26,554 bases of DNA from CAZGSG01 sp964528095 (GCA_964528095.1 CAZGSG010000047.1:1-26554), one strand, 5' to 3'. Numbered from the stretch's first letter, positions 8,325 through 16,441 are shown. Made by a program: numbers and translations. Notes: generated by a model not told the origin, from the letters alone.

Positions 8325-9305
8325 TCACTGGAAATTAAACCAGGCGCTGTATTTTTTTCTATAGTCAACCGGTGATAAATCGGTATGTTTTTTAAACACT
8401 CTTCTAAAAGCATCTACATCGTTATAACCTGTTTCGTATATTATTTCATTAATGCTCTTTCTGCCTGTCTCCAGTTGTTTTTTCGCGTATTCGACTTTTA
8501 CCCGTTGAATATATTCAGCAATGGAATTGCTGGTGCATTTTTTAAATCTTCTTTCAAACGTTCGCCGGCCAATAGTGATCTTCTCACATATTTCATCAAC
8601 GGTAAAATTGCTGGTGGGATTTCCTTCGATCATTTCCTGGGCAGCCAGTACGTCTTTGTCGGCATGTCTTTTTTGCCCGATAAAAATGATGAATTGATTT
8701 TGACTTTTTCGTTCGATATCAATTTCAAACATTTTTGAAGCCAGTATCGACATATCCCTTCCCAAATGTTTTTCTATAATGTATAAAAGTAAATTCAGGT
8801 AGGAATAGCCGCCGCCACAGGTATAGATGCCGTTCTCATCCGTAATAATGGTGTCTTCAATTATTGTTATAGCCGGAAACATAGCAGTAAACTCATTTTT
8901 GGCAGCCCAGTGTATCGCACATTTCCTGCCATCAAGAAGACCTGTGGATGCCAGTAAAAAAGAACCGACACATAAGCACACTATCTCAGCACCATTTTGA
9001 TACTGCGATAGTATCCAGCGGATATAGTTTTCGTTTTTCTCAAAAGTCTTTGAAAAATCCCCGCATATCAGGGGAATGACTATTACATCTGTTTTGCTGA
9101 CCTCCTCAATGGTTCTGTTCACCCTGATACTATAAAGTCCGTTGTTCAATACACTGCTCTTTTGCAGGCCTATCATTTCAACAGTATAAAAAGGCGGCTT
9201 GCCGGCATATTTTTGAAAATCATTTACCCGGCTAAGAACCTGGTAACTACTGTCTATGGAAGACATCACCGCATCACTCAACGCCAGAATGGAGATATGT
9301 TTCAT
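8325..9305 (-). CDS. GlxA-type transcriptional regulator (DJ-1/PfpI-like domain plus AraC HTH)
   Basis: This 326-residue regulator has an N-terminal DJ-1/PfpI-like domain (about 1-200) and a C-terminal AraC DNA-binding domain (about 225-322). The nucleophile-elbow cysteine Cys112 lies in VCLCVGSFLLAS. The AraC part carries VDEICEKITIGRRTFERRF and INEIIYETGYNDVDAFRRVF. The start is set at the ATG at 9305, where MKHISILAL matches the usual beginning of the family; the frame stays open further upstream only through non-ATG starts. It ends 40 bases from the convergent permease gene. The neighbouring divergent VOC gene, now broken, may have been its target. Effector and present targets are unknown. 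Confidence 0.87.
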   Translation of the reverse strand: MKHISILALSDAVMSSIDSSYQVLSRVNDFQKYAGKPPFYTVEMIGLQKSSVLNNGLYSIRVNRTIEEVSKTDVIVIPLICGDFSKTFEKNENYIRWILSQYQNGAEIVCLCVGSFLLASTGLLDGRKCAIHWAAKNEFTAMFPAITIIEDTIITDENGIYTCGGGYSYLNLLLYIIEKHLGRDMSILASKMFEIDIERKSQNQFIIFIGQKRHADKDVLAAQEMIEGNPTSNFTVDEICEKITIGRRTFERRFKKCTSNSIAEYIQRVKVEYAKKQLETGRKSINEIIYETGYNDVDAFRRVFKKHTDLSPVDYRKKYSAWFNFQ

Positions 9306-9464
9306 GCTACGAATGTATTTTAATTTTCTGTCGCGATCAACAGGTGAGATTGTCGTATTTACCCTGGGTGCCGCTATTATTTTACTTATAGCTTTACAAT
9401 ATGCCAGGTAAGTAACCCGCAAGACGATTTAACCAATCATTTTACTATACTTAAACAATAAAAA

Positions 9465-9791
9465 ATGAAAGCACTTGAGATCATCACCATTCCCGTTGCG
9501 CATTAACAAAAGGCAGAAGAGCTTTACCTGAAGCTAGGTTTTCAAGTAACAGAGGAAGCACCTGCAGATCATGGCCAGACCTGGTTGCAAATGGGAGTGC
9601 CCGGACAAACCACTTCCATCGCTTTTTTAAGTTTCAACGGAATTATTTTTGAAACCGCTGATATCGAGAAAGAAATACGGGATTTAAAAGAAAAAGGAAT
9701 AGAGGTCGGTAAAATTGATACCAAACCATGGGGCAAATTTGCATGGGTAAAAGACCCCGATGGGAATAGTTTATGTCTGCATCAAAAATAA
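9465..9791 (+). pseudogene. VOC family gene broken by an early stop
   Basis: From the ATG at 9465 the frame reads MKALEIITIPVAH, then TAA at 9504-9506. It then continues without interruption as QKAEELYLKLGFQVTEEAP through DPDGNSLCLHQK to the stop at 9791. Both sides of the stop belong to one VOC (glyoxalase-like) protein of about 108 residues. The first beta strand and the start of the helix lie before the stop and everything else lies after it. The stop codon could have arisen from CAA (Gln) by a single C-to-T change. A product starting at the internal ATG at 9585 would lack half of the first module. It is divergent from the GlxA-type regulator (159 bases between starts). A sequencing error is possible. 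Confidence 0.82.
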
Positions 9792-9859
9792 ATTGCGATA
9801 CAAACTTTTAGGGTTGTTGAACATGTATGCTGGATCTACATGCTTCACCATAAATAAAA

Positions 9860-9912
9860 AATTTATAGTAGAAGGACTAATACAATAAGGATTGGTTCTT
9901 CTACTATAAATT
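9860..9912 (-). terminator. Long hairpin, probable terminator of the minus-strand exported-protein gene
   Basis: A perfect 15-bp inverted repeat (AATTTATAGTAGAAG at 9860-9874, CTTCTACTATAAATT at 9898-9912) extends inward by seven more pairs, two of them G-U. This gives a stem of about 22 pairs with a 9-base loop. On the minus strand it begins about 22 bases after the stop of the gene ending at 9934 and is followed by a T-rich tract (complement of 9850-9859). The stem is longer than most intrinsic terminators. Confidence 0.5.
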
Positions 9913-9933
9913 AGCGTTGATGATGAGTGTAGG

Positions 9934-11130
9934 CTACATCTTTTCCAAAAGAACCACAATATCCTTTAATGTCGGTTTAATCCAGCAGCCTTCGAGTTGG
10001 TCCTGATCTCTGCCGCTATCCCCCTGCCAGGTATAATATTGAACCGGCCCATTGCTATAAAGGGGTGAACTTTCCCAACTGGATTGCCTGATGGGGCCGA
10101 AGTTGGTAAATGAAGAACCGAAACTTTCATTTTCAATACCATATCCAACAATTTTCCAGCCTTCAGGAGCTGTGTACAACAGGTAGGATTGTTTTATCTC
10201 AAAAGAAGTGAAGTCGCTTATCTTTTCGACAATCGTCGCATAGATATTTCCTACTAATTTATTTCCATCAACACCTAAATTAAATGTGCCGGACAATTCT
10301 GTCGTTTCAAATCGTTTTAATTCTTCATCTCCGCCACCGACCCAACGAGCCGGGGATGTCTTACCCAATTCACGTCTCTGAACTCTTTCAACTTTAAATT
10401 CATGGGAAGGGTGTTCCTGCCGTTCTTTTACTTTGAAAATGGTCAGGTTACCAGCCCTTACCACAACTACACCTCCCGGAGATTGTCGTTTAACCCTGAC
10501 CGTAAAGCCTACTGTTGTATTATTCTTTCTGTTCACCGATATCCTACGTTCTTCATCAGGCCCCATTTGGTATGTTTTCTTTGTAGTTGCCAGCGCCAAA
10601 CCATCAAATAACAAACCGACCCGGTTGGATACTGTTACTTCCAGTGTTATCGGGTTATGGTTTCCATCCCATTTAAAATAAAGTACGAGGAATGATAATT
10701 CAGGGTCATCTGAATTTTCAATACGAGCGTGTATGCCGGGAATGGTATAACAACTTTCCAATACTCTCAGGATATCCGCATTGATGGTTCTGGAGACAGA
10801 AATTATTTTCTCAACATACAGGTCTTCATATGTTGTCATATTTACTACAGATTCAATAAATTGTTTATAGCCGGATTCTGTTGCACTGAATCCCAGGTTA
10901 ACCATCACCGTTTCTATTGGAATACCAATCTGAGTGGAGTACTGTCTGGCTTCTTCAAATGTCATTTTTGTATCTCTTTTTAAAAAATTGAGGTAAGAGA
11001 CCGCTCTTTCTCTTGAGATGTTGACCGATCTCGTATCATAAATACCATACTTTGCGAGCAACTCGCAATTTTGCGCTGACGCTATAAGTATTAAAAAGAG
11101 AGCAGTGGTGAGAGCAAAAAACTTTTTCAT
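9934..11130 (-). CDS. Exported protein of unknown function
   Basis: I do not recognise this 398-residue protein. A signal peptide is clear (MKKFFALTTALFLILIASA, cleaved before Gln20). Residues 20-140 look mainly helical, with MTFEEARQYSTQIGIPIETVM. Residues about 150-290 are rich in beta-strand patterns and charged turns. The C-terminal third contains aromatic segments (YTAPEGWKIVGYGIENESFGS, QYYTWQGDSGRDQDQ) suggestive of a beta-sandwich. There is no T9SS tail and no lipobox. The gene begins 34 bases after the stop of the outer-membrane-like gene at 11165-11839 and shares its strand, so the two are probably co-transcribed. A partner role at the cell surface is inference. Confidence 0.8.
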   Translation of the reverse strand: MKKFFALTTALFLILIASAQNCELLAKYGIYDTRSVNISRERAVSYLNFLKRDTKMTFEEARQYSTQIGIPIETVMVNLGFSATESGYKQFIESVVNMTTYEDLYVEKIISVSRTINADILRVLESCYTIPGIHARIENSDDPELSFLVLYFKWDGNHNPITLEVTVSNRVGLLFDGLALATTKKTYQMGPDEERRISVNRKNNTTVGFTVRVKRQSPGGVVVVRAGNLTIFKVKERQEHPSHEFKVERVQRRELGKTSPARWVGGGDEELKRFETTELSGTFNLGVDGNKLVGNIYATIVEKISDFTSFEIKQSYLLYTAPEGWKIVGYGIENESFGSSFTNFGPIRQSSWESSPLYSNGPVQYYTWQGDSGRDQDQLEGCWIKPTLKDIVVLLEKM

Positions 11131-11164
11131 ACTAAACTATTTTATATGTTAATTAGATGGAGTA

Positions 11165-11839
11165 CTATTTGACGGGTTTGTAAGACAACAAGTAAAAAAA
11201 CTTAAAAGACACTGAAGGCATATATTTATCCCTGAAGTAATTGTTGTCATCAGGGTTTATAGAAGATATGGTTTCACCTGCGGGCGTTGTCAATATTTTA
11301 TCCTGGTAATCATCCAGTAAAAACTTTCTGGGTTGCCTGTAGGAGATCATTTCGGCCGTGAGAGCAAGTTGAAAATTGTCGTTGACTTTATATCCAATCC
11401 CCAGTCCCCCATCAATTTTTTGATTGAAAGCTGATCCGCTGGCGGCCGAGTTAAACGTAACCAGGTTAACTGTCGCAATAAAGCACAGGCCATACGGGAC
11501 GAAATAGACAGGACCGCTTTCATCTCCGTCGACCAGCTTCCTGTAGTAGCGTCCGCCCATCTTTCCTTTTGACAGGGGAACTGAAATACCTGTTGAAAGA
11601 AGAAAAGCCGATCGTGCAACTGTGGTGATTTTTAATTTGTTATCGAGCGGAGAAATGCGCGCATCGTAAATATTGTTAAAGACAGTATTAAACCCGAGGC
11701 TTACACCAAAATCAACTCCTTTGTTGACTTTATTCTCTACCTGGTCTGCATCGGATTTTGATATTTCAGTTATCCCTTCCTGTGCATAGCAGGTAAATGC
11801 GCTTAAAAAAAGTAGAACCAATGATAGAGGCTTTTTCAT
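11165..11839 (-). CDS. Probable outer-membrane beta-barrel protein, unknown function
   Basis: This 224-residue protein has a signal peptide (MKKPLSLVLLFLSAFTCYA, cleaved before Gln20). After it come alternating amphipathic segments such as VDFGVSLGFNTVF, KIDGGLGIGYKVNDNFQLAL and the C-terminal MPSVSFKFFYLLSYKP, a pattern usual in small outer-membrane beta barrels of Bacteroidota. No specific family is recognised. It is the first gene of a two-gene minus-strand unit with the exported protein at 9934-11130. It is divergent, across about 220 bases, from the sensor cassette that begins at 12064, so those genes may share control. Confidence 0.78.
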   Translation of the reverse strand: MKKPLSLVLLFLSAFTCYAQEGITEISKSDADQVENKVNKGVDFGVSLGFNTVFNNIYDARISPLDNKLKITTVARSAFLLSTGISVPLSKGKMGGRYYRKLVDGDESGPVYFVPYGLCFIATVNLVTFNSAASGSAFNQKIDGGLGIGYKVNDNFQLALTAEMISYRQPRKFLLDDYQDKILTTPAGETISSINPDDNNYFRDKYMPSVSFKFFYLLSYKPVK

Positions 11840-12063
11840 GCTTAAAATATTTTGTTGATTATAGCGGTAGGAACTATAAGATCGATTTTCCGTACCGGAC
11901 TAAAAGTCCAGAGAAGATCTGTGTCTTACAACAGGAATATCATGGAATCTGATACAGTGTTTTCCCTGTTATTACCGGGTTAACACCTGGTTTTGTCCAA
12001 TGCTATTGGAAATTGAAAAAACCCTGAGTAGCTTGGTTGTATTCTCAACCAAAAAATAATGTT

Positions 12064-12636
12064 ATGGAAAAAAAACAAATCACGCTAACGCAGACAGCTC
12101 TTATTGTAAGAGTTGGTGCTATTGTAATTATGGCCGTTTGTGCCGGCATGTTATTAGCCTATTTATTATTTTCACGTCCAAAACCTAAAGGGTTTGGTGA
12201 CCTCGCGATCAAGCAGAGTGGCCCTGTAGAACTTGGCGCAGCGCAAACAAGCCTGGATGCCTACCGAAAGCCAGATGCCATGGAGAACCTGAATGAGTAT
12301 TGGAAAGGAAAAATTTCAGGTATTACACACGACACGGCTAAATTTGCCGAGATGTACGAAACTGTTTTTTTAAGATTCGCCAGAACGCATACGCCCTGGG
12401 AGGACTGTATATGGCAACTTGGCCTGTATCCTAATATTGTGTACCCTGACGGTGAAAAAAAACCAAGGTTGAATATCTATTTTATTCCAACCATGAAGGA
12501 TACTACTAAGCAATTTATCTATGATTATTACGACGTGGTTCAAAGACAAAATTCACCTTATAAAACGAGTATCAATACTTCAATGTGGCGAAATGACGAA
12601 TCATATATTTTTGACCAGGGAACACTTTTTCCATAA
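12064..12636 (+). CDS. Single-span membrane protein of unknown function
   Basis: I do not recognise this 190-residue protein. The ATG at 12064 is preferred because the open frame further upstream has only a TTG start. One strong membrane helix (about 10-37, ALIVRVGAIVIMAVCAGMLLAY) anchors a domain of about 150 residues with TPWEDCIWQLGLYPNIVYPD and YFIPTMKDTTKQFIYDYYDV. The helix near the N-terminus and the non-cleaved character suggest an anchored protein with the C-terminal domain outside. It is followed after 6 bases by the 7-TM gene, so it is the first gene of a sensor cassette with a histidine kinase and regulator. It could be an accessory ligand-binding or regulatory protein; this is inferred only from position. 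Confidence 0.75.
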   Translation: MEKKQITLTQTALIVRVGAIVIMAVCAGMLLAYLLFSRPKPKGFGDLAIKQSGPVELGAAQTSLDAYRKPDAMENLNEYWKGKISGITHDTAKFAEMYETVFLRFARTHTPWEDCIWQLGLYPNIVYPDGEKKPRLNIYFIPTMKDTTKQFIYDYYDVVQRQNSPYKTSINTSMWRNDESYIFDQGTLFP

Positions 12637-12642
12637 TACAGA

Positions 12643-13296
12643 ATGGTTTTCACAATTATTATCATATTATGTTTTCTGTGCTGGCTTAGCTCCATTCTTT
12701 TTTATAAGAAGAAGCGGGCAGTTTATGATCTCCCGATAATTTTTTTTCTTGGACTTACGACTCTAATAGAACTGACGGGATACCTGGTGTATTTTCAATT
12801 TCACCAGAAGAATAATTATTGGGTCTTCAATTCCTTTCTGCCGGTGGAAACTTTTTTTCTTGGTTGGCTATTTGTCAAAATACTCTCCCCTTATTTTAAT
12901 GGAAAGCCTTATGTCATAGCAGGGCTTTCCATTTTCTCTGTCCTTTATCTTTACGAAAGCATTCAACATCATTTCCTGGGTATGAGTATGGATGCCAAGA
13001 AGTTCGCTTCAGTTTTCATCATACTTCTCTGTTTATCCTATTATTATTTCCTGTTGAAAAAGGAAGAGTACGTACCGTTGAAAAAACATCCACCGTTCTG
13101 GCTGGTCTCTGGTTGTTTCTTTTTTTATTTCGGCAGTATTTGCTGCGACTTCTTTTTTGAATATCTTATAGCCGTGAACACGCCGAATTTAAAACCGGTA
13201 AGGTATATTATCTTTATAGTACTTAATTTCATTTGGTACATCTGTTGGAGCTATTCTTTTTTATGCGAATACAGGCGAACGATATCATCACCTTAG
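12643..13296 (+). CDS. Seven-TM integral membrane protein, likely sensor partner
   Basis: This 217-residue protein is almost entirely membrane-embedded, with seven predicted helices: about 2-21, 28-50, 59-81, 89-106, 120-138, 149-173 and 184-208. Helix 3 carries WVFNSFLPVETFFLGW. This resembles, from memory, an uncharacterised 7-TM family frequent in Bacteroidota next to NarL-type kinases. It overlaps the following kinase gene by 34 bases and follows the single-span protein gene after 6 bases. Because that kinase has almost no extracellular part, this protein is a good candidate for its sensing module. No enzyme motif is visible. Confidence 0.78.
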   Translation: MVFTIIIILCFLCWLSSILFYKKKRAVYDLPIIFFLGLTTLIELTGYLVYFQFHQKNNYWVFNSFLPVETFFLGWLFVKILSPYFNGKPYVIAGLSIFSVLYLYESIQHHFLGMSMDAKKFASVFIILLCLSYYYFLLKKEEYVPLKKHPPFWLVSGCFFFYFGSICCDFFFEYLIAVNTPNLKPVRYIIFIVLNFIWYICWSYSFLCEYRRTISSP

Positions 13297-14048
13297 TGAT
13301 AAGTATAACACTGATCTTTATTGTGGCTGCTTTTTTCCTGATCATGTACGTCAATCTTTATAATGAAAGAAAGAGAAAACATGCAGAGGAAAAACAAAAC
13401 CTGAAAAGAGATTTTGACCAGGCATTGATCCAGTCCCAATTGGAAATAAAAGAACAAATACTACAGCATATAGGATATGAACTACATGACAATCTGGGGC
13501 AGATTGCCAGCCTGATAAAGATCAATCTGAATACACTCAAATTAAATGATCCCGAAAAGGCATCAGTAAAAATAGAAGATACAAAAGAGTTGCTGCGTCA
13601 ATTAATCGGTGATATAAAATCGTTATCGATCAGCCTTAACAGCAGTGACCGGATTCTTCATTCGGGATTGTCAAAAGCACTACAACTTGATATTACGAGA
13701 ATCAACAAGACCGGTCAGTTTTCAGCTACCTATACAGCACCTGACTACGAACCTGTTTTACATCCGAATACCGCGATCATCCTCTATCGCATGTCTCAGG
13801 AAATACTGAATAATATGATCAAACACAGCGGGGGATCTGAAATCAATCTTTTCTTTTCTGTCAGAGAAAATTTAGTTACATTAGTCTTTGCTGATAATGG
13901 TATAGGATTTAATTTATCAGAGAAAATGAACAGTGGGGGATCTGGCTTATTCAATCTCCATAACCGTGCCCACCTTATAAAAAGCACCTTACATATCAAT
14001 AGTGTTTCTGGAAATGGGACTACTATAACAATTGAATTGCCTCTTTAA
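13263..14048 (+). CDS. NarL-type sensor histidine kinase with minimal input domain
   Basis: This 261-residue kinase starts at the ATG at 13263, inside the preceding gene. It has one membrane helix (about 8-33) preceded by only seven residues, then a basic coiled-coil linker. A HisKA_3-like dimerisation domain follows with the phospho-accepting His75 in GYELHDNLGQ. The ATPase domain has an N-box QEILNNMIKH with Asn184, DNGIGFN at 211-217 and GSGLFNLHNR near 227-235. All catalytic motifs look intact. With virtually no periplasmic region, it probably receives its signal from the overlapping 7-TM protein. The response regulator gene begins 3 bases after its stop. Confidence 0.9.
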   Translation: MRIQANDIITLVISITLIFIVAAFFLIMYVNLYNERKRKHAEEKQNLKRDFDQALIQSQLEIKEQILQHIGYELHDNLGQIASLIKINLNTLKLNDPEKASVKIEDTKELLRQLIGDIKSLSISLNSSDRILHSGLSKALQLDITRINKTGQFSATYTAPDYEPVLHPNTAIILYRMSQEILNNMIKHSGGSEINLFFSVRENLVTLVFADNGIGFNLSEKMNSGGSGLFNLHNRAHLIKSTLHINSVSGNGTTITIELPL

Positions 14049-14051
14049 AAT

Positions 14052-14723
14052 ATGCCAGCCGCCAATAAAACCATTACACTCGCCTTAATTGATGACCATA
14101 CGCTATTCCGCAAAGGTCTTATTAGTCTTATCGAAATGGTAGGAGAACAGTATTCGATTCTCTTTGAGGCAAATAACGGCAAGGAAATGCAAGAAAAGAT
14201 CGATAAGAAAAATCCGCCTGATATTGTATTGATGGATATTAATATGCCCGGCATGGGCGGGTTTGAATCGGTAAAATGGCTTAAGGAACATTATCCACTC
14301 GTAAAGGTCTTGGTCATTAGCATGGTCGAGAATGAAGAGACCGTTGTTCGCATGCTGAAGCAGGGTATTAAGGGCTACCTGTGCAAAGATGTTGAGCCAA
14401 GAGAACTCAGGGAGGCTTTGCAATCGATTATGAATAAGGGAGTGTATTACACCGATTTTATTACGGGCAAACTGGTGCATTCCTTACAAAATGAGGATTT
14501 AAAGGAAGAAAATAAAAACTCTTCGCCCTTGATAAATGAAAGGGAAATGCATTTCCTGGAATTTGTATGCAGCGAAATGACTTATAATGAAATTGCGGCT
14601 AAGATGTATCTAAGTCCAAAAACAATTGACGGTTATCGCGATTCTCTTTTTGAAAAACTTAATATTAGAAGCAGGGTCGGGCTTGCATTATATGCCGTTA
14701 AAAACGGATTCGTGAAATTATAG
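14052..14723 (+). CDS. NarL/LuxR-family response regulator
   Basis: This 223-residue regulator has a receiver domain (about 8-125) with acidic residues D14-D15, phospho-acceptor D62 in IVLMDINMPG, Ser90, and K112 in GYLCKD. The C-terminal GerE/LuxR helix-turn-helix is at about 157-215 (INEREMHFLEFVCSEMTYNEIAAKM followed by LSPKTIDGYRDSLFEKL). It lies 3 bases after the kinase gene and is its obvious partner. The targets are unknown. The divergent pair of exported-protein genes at 9934-11839 and its own operon are the natural first guesses. Confidence 0.93.
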   Translation: MPAANKTITLALIDDHTLFRKGLISLIEMVGEQYSILFEANNGKEMQEKIDKKNPPDIVLMDINMPGMGGFESVKWLKEHYPLVKVLVISMVENEETVVRMLKQGIKGYLCKDVEPRELREALQSIMNKGVYYTDFITGKLVHSLQNEDLKEENKNSSPLINEREMHFLEFVCSEMTYNEIAAKMYLSPKTIDGYRDSLFEKLNIRSRVGLALYAVKNGFVKL

Positions 14724-14759
14724 GAAGCCTTTTTCCAGTTGTCAGTAATCTCTCTACAT

Positions 14760-14780
14760 ACAATAGCAAATTATTGTTTT
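14760..14780 (+). terminator. Weak hairpin after the NarL-type regulator
   Basis: ACAATA (14760-14765) and TATTGT (14772-14777) form a 6-bp stem with a 6-base loop, followed by three Ts. It lies between the convergent regulator and acetyltransferase genes. The stem is A/T-rich and short. Confidence 0.25.
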
Positions 14781-15432
14781 ACAGCAGTTCCATATACTGC
14801 TCATAGAACTTTATAAATTTCCCCACATGCATACCATCGCAGAGACTGTGATTCACATGCACAGATACCGGCAGTAGTACCTGCCCGTTATGAAAACTGA
14901 TCTTTCCAAATACGATCTTGGGCGTACTATCCTGTATGGAAAGCATCTGAGCATGCTGGATACCACAAAAACGAATATCGGTAAATACTGAGTAATGTAT
15001 CAGGCTATTCAGTTCATTATTTGGTTGCAGACCAGTTCCTGTTTTTTCGGACTGGATAGCTGTTTTAGCTGCCTGTACAAATAGGGAGAAATCGGGGTCA
15101 TAATTGAAATAAGCAAAACCGAAGGTCTCATCATTTCTTAAAACAGTGATCGACCCTGAAATGGTCTCATATTCAACAACACCATCTTTCTCAATACGAT
15201 ACCTGAATTCTTTTACCTGGTTGGCAGACTGAAGGGATTTATAGAGGTAATAAAAAAAGAAGGGCACACCATAGGCCTTGCAATAATTATACGCTTTTGT
15301 ACAATTGACTTCCGTGGCGATTCCCCAGAATGGCTGATCGAATTTGCTGAAGAATTCATAATGTGCTTTCCGTTTCCAGGTAGAAATATCCAGTTTGTTT
15401 TTTTTGGGACCGTTCATTGCACGAAATTGCAT
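14779..15432 (-). CDS. Chloramphenicol acetyltransferase (CAT)-family protein
   Basis: This 217-residue protein has the length and landmarks of type-A CAT enzymes, which form trimers and transfer acetyl from acetyl-CoA to a hydroxyl of chloramphenicol. The N-terminal KRKAHYEFFSKFDQPFWGI and the C-terminal VSVHVNHSLCDGMHVGKFIKF match the family. The catalytic His (His195) and structural Asp199 are present, although the usual HH pair reads NH here. Chromosomal relatives of this kind may confer chloramphenicol resistance or act on another acceptor; sequence alone cannot decide. It is divergent from an AraC regulator 55 bases away, which probably controls it. Confidence 0.88.
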   Translation of the reverse strand: MQFRAMNGPKKNKLDISTWKRKAHYEFFSKFDQPFWGIATEVNCTKAYNYCKAYGVPFFFYYLYKSLQSANQVKEFRYRIEKDGVVEYETISGSITVLRNDETFGFAYFNYDPDFSLFVQAAKTAIQSEKTGTGLQPNNELNSLIHYSVFTDIRFCGIQHAQMLSIQDSTPKIVFGKISFHNGQVLLPVSVHVNHSLCDGMHVGKFIKFYEQYMELL

Positions 15433-15460
15433 ATTGCTGTGTCGCCGGGGTTTGCCCTGG

Positions 15461-15488
15461 CGGATTAATAATTGATCGAAACGGATTA
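15461..15488 (+). promoter_or_regulatory. Direct repeat CGGATTA x2, candidate AraC-type operator
   Basis: CGGATTA occurs at 15461-15467 and again at 15482-15488, a period of 21 bp or two helical turns. The site lies in the 55-base space between the divergent CAT-like and AraC genes, with the second half-site touching the AraC start codon. AraC proteins characteristically bind direct half-sites at this period. Binding would be expected to affect both genes. Confidence 0.4.
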
Positions 15489-16441
15489 TGTATCATTTGC
15501 AAGGAAAGGAGTTCAGTGAGCTCATCAAAAGATCATTCGCTGATAACCATGCGACTACTGAAGCATCGGTAGAGATAAAAGGTAAATTTAAATCCCATAC
15601 AAAAAATGTGCGGGATGAGAATTTCGATATTTTATATTTCTCTTCAAAATTTGAAGAAGCTGTTACGGTAAATGCGCTGTCGGATATCAGTCATGTAAGC
15701 CTGCATTTTCAACTGGCGGGCTCTTCTAATGCAAAGATTTCCGGTATCAACAGCGACCTCTCAATGAAGAAAGGGCATTATCACCTGATGAACTGTGTGG
15801 AACCAGTGAGCAGTTTTGTTTTTCCGCGGCAACAGCAATATGAATATTGTTGTATTGGCCTGAAGCCTTCTTTTTTTAATAGTATTCTGCTGGAATGTGG
15901 CAGTGACTATGATGATATTGTCAAAAAAAACGAGCGCCGCCTTCCTTTTTCTTTGTATGAACAAAACAGGATTACAGATCATCTGCAGCAAGATATACTC
16001 CGTTTATTGCTCCAACCCCCATTGGCCGATTCGCTTAAAACGCCTTACCTGCGGTCAAAAGTGCGGGAGATCACTTTGTTGACCATTGGTCATTATCCAG
16101 TTAAAAAAATACGCGAAAAGAAAATCACTGCCGCGGATAAAAATTCGCTGCATGAAGTAAAAGAATATCTTTCCCGAAATTATTTGTCCGAACTAACGCT
16201 CGAAGGTATCAGTCGTGATTTTTTATTAAATGAGTTCAAACTTAAAAGCGGGTTCAAAATGCTTTTTGGAATGACCGTATTCGGGTATGTTCAAAAACTA
16301 AGAATGGAACATGCATATACATTGTTGACCAGCGGCGGTTTTACCAGCAGCGAAGTGGCAGCCGTGGTCGGGTATCAATCAGATGCTGCATTCATCCGCG
16401 CTTTTAAGTTGCATTACGGGCGTACTCCGGGCTCCCTGTAA
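15488..16441 (+). CDS. AraC-family transcriptional regulator
   Basis: This 317-residue regulator has an N-terminal effector or oligomerisation region (about 1-200), not assignable to a named domain, and a C-terminal AraC DNA-binding domain (about 218-317). The second helix-turn-helix is clear (SSEVAAVVGYQSDAAFIRAFKLHYGRTP). The first is less typical (LTLEGISRDFLLNEFKLKSGFKMLFG). The middle contains GHYHLMNCVEPVSSFVFP, a style seen in regulators that sense small hydrophobic ligands, although no ligand can be named. It is divergent from the CAT-like gene, and a likely operator overlaps its own start, so autoregulation is plausible. Confidence 0.87.
   Translation: MYHLQGKEFSELIKRSFADNHATTEASVEIKGKFKSHTKNVRDENFDILYFSSKFEEAVTVNALSDISHVSLHFQLAGSSNAKISGINSDLSMKKGHYHLMNCVEPVSSFVFPRQQQYEYCCIGLKPSFFNSILLECGSDYDDIVKKNERRLPFSLYEQNRITDHLQQDILRLLLQPPLADSLKTPYLRSKVREITLLTIGHYPVKKIREKKITAADKNSLHEVKEYLSRNYLSELTLEGISRDFLLNEFKLKSGFKMLFGMTVFGYVQKLRMEHAYTLLTSGGFTSSEVAAVVGYQSDAAFIRAFKLHYGRTPGSL

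Noticed and set aside
9306..9422. 39-residue N-terminal extension of the GlxA-type regulator
   Set aside because: It begins at a TTG and lacks similarity to the family, whereas the ATG at 9305 gives the usual MKHISILAL beginning.
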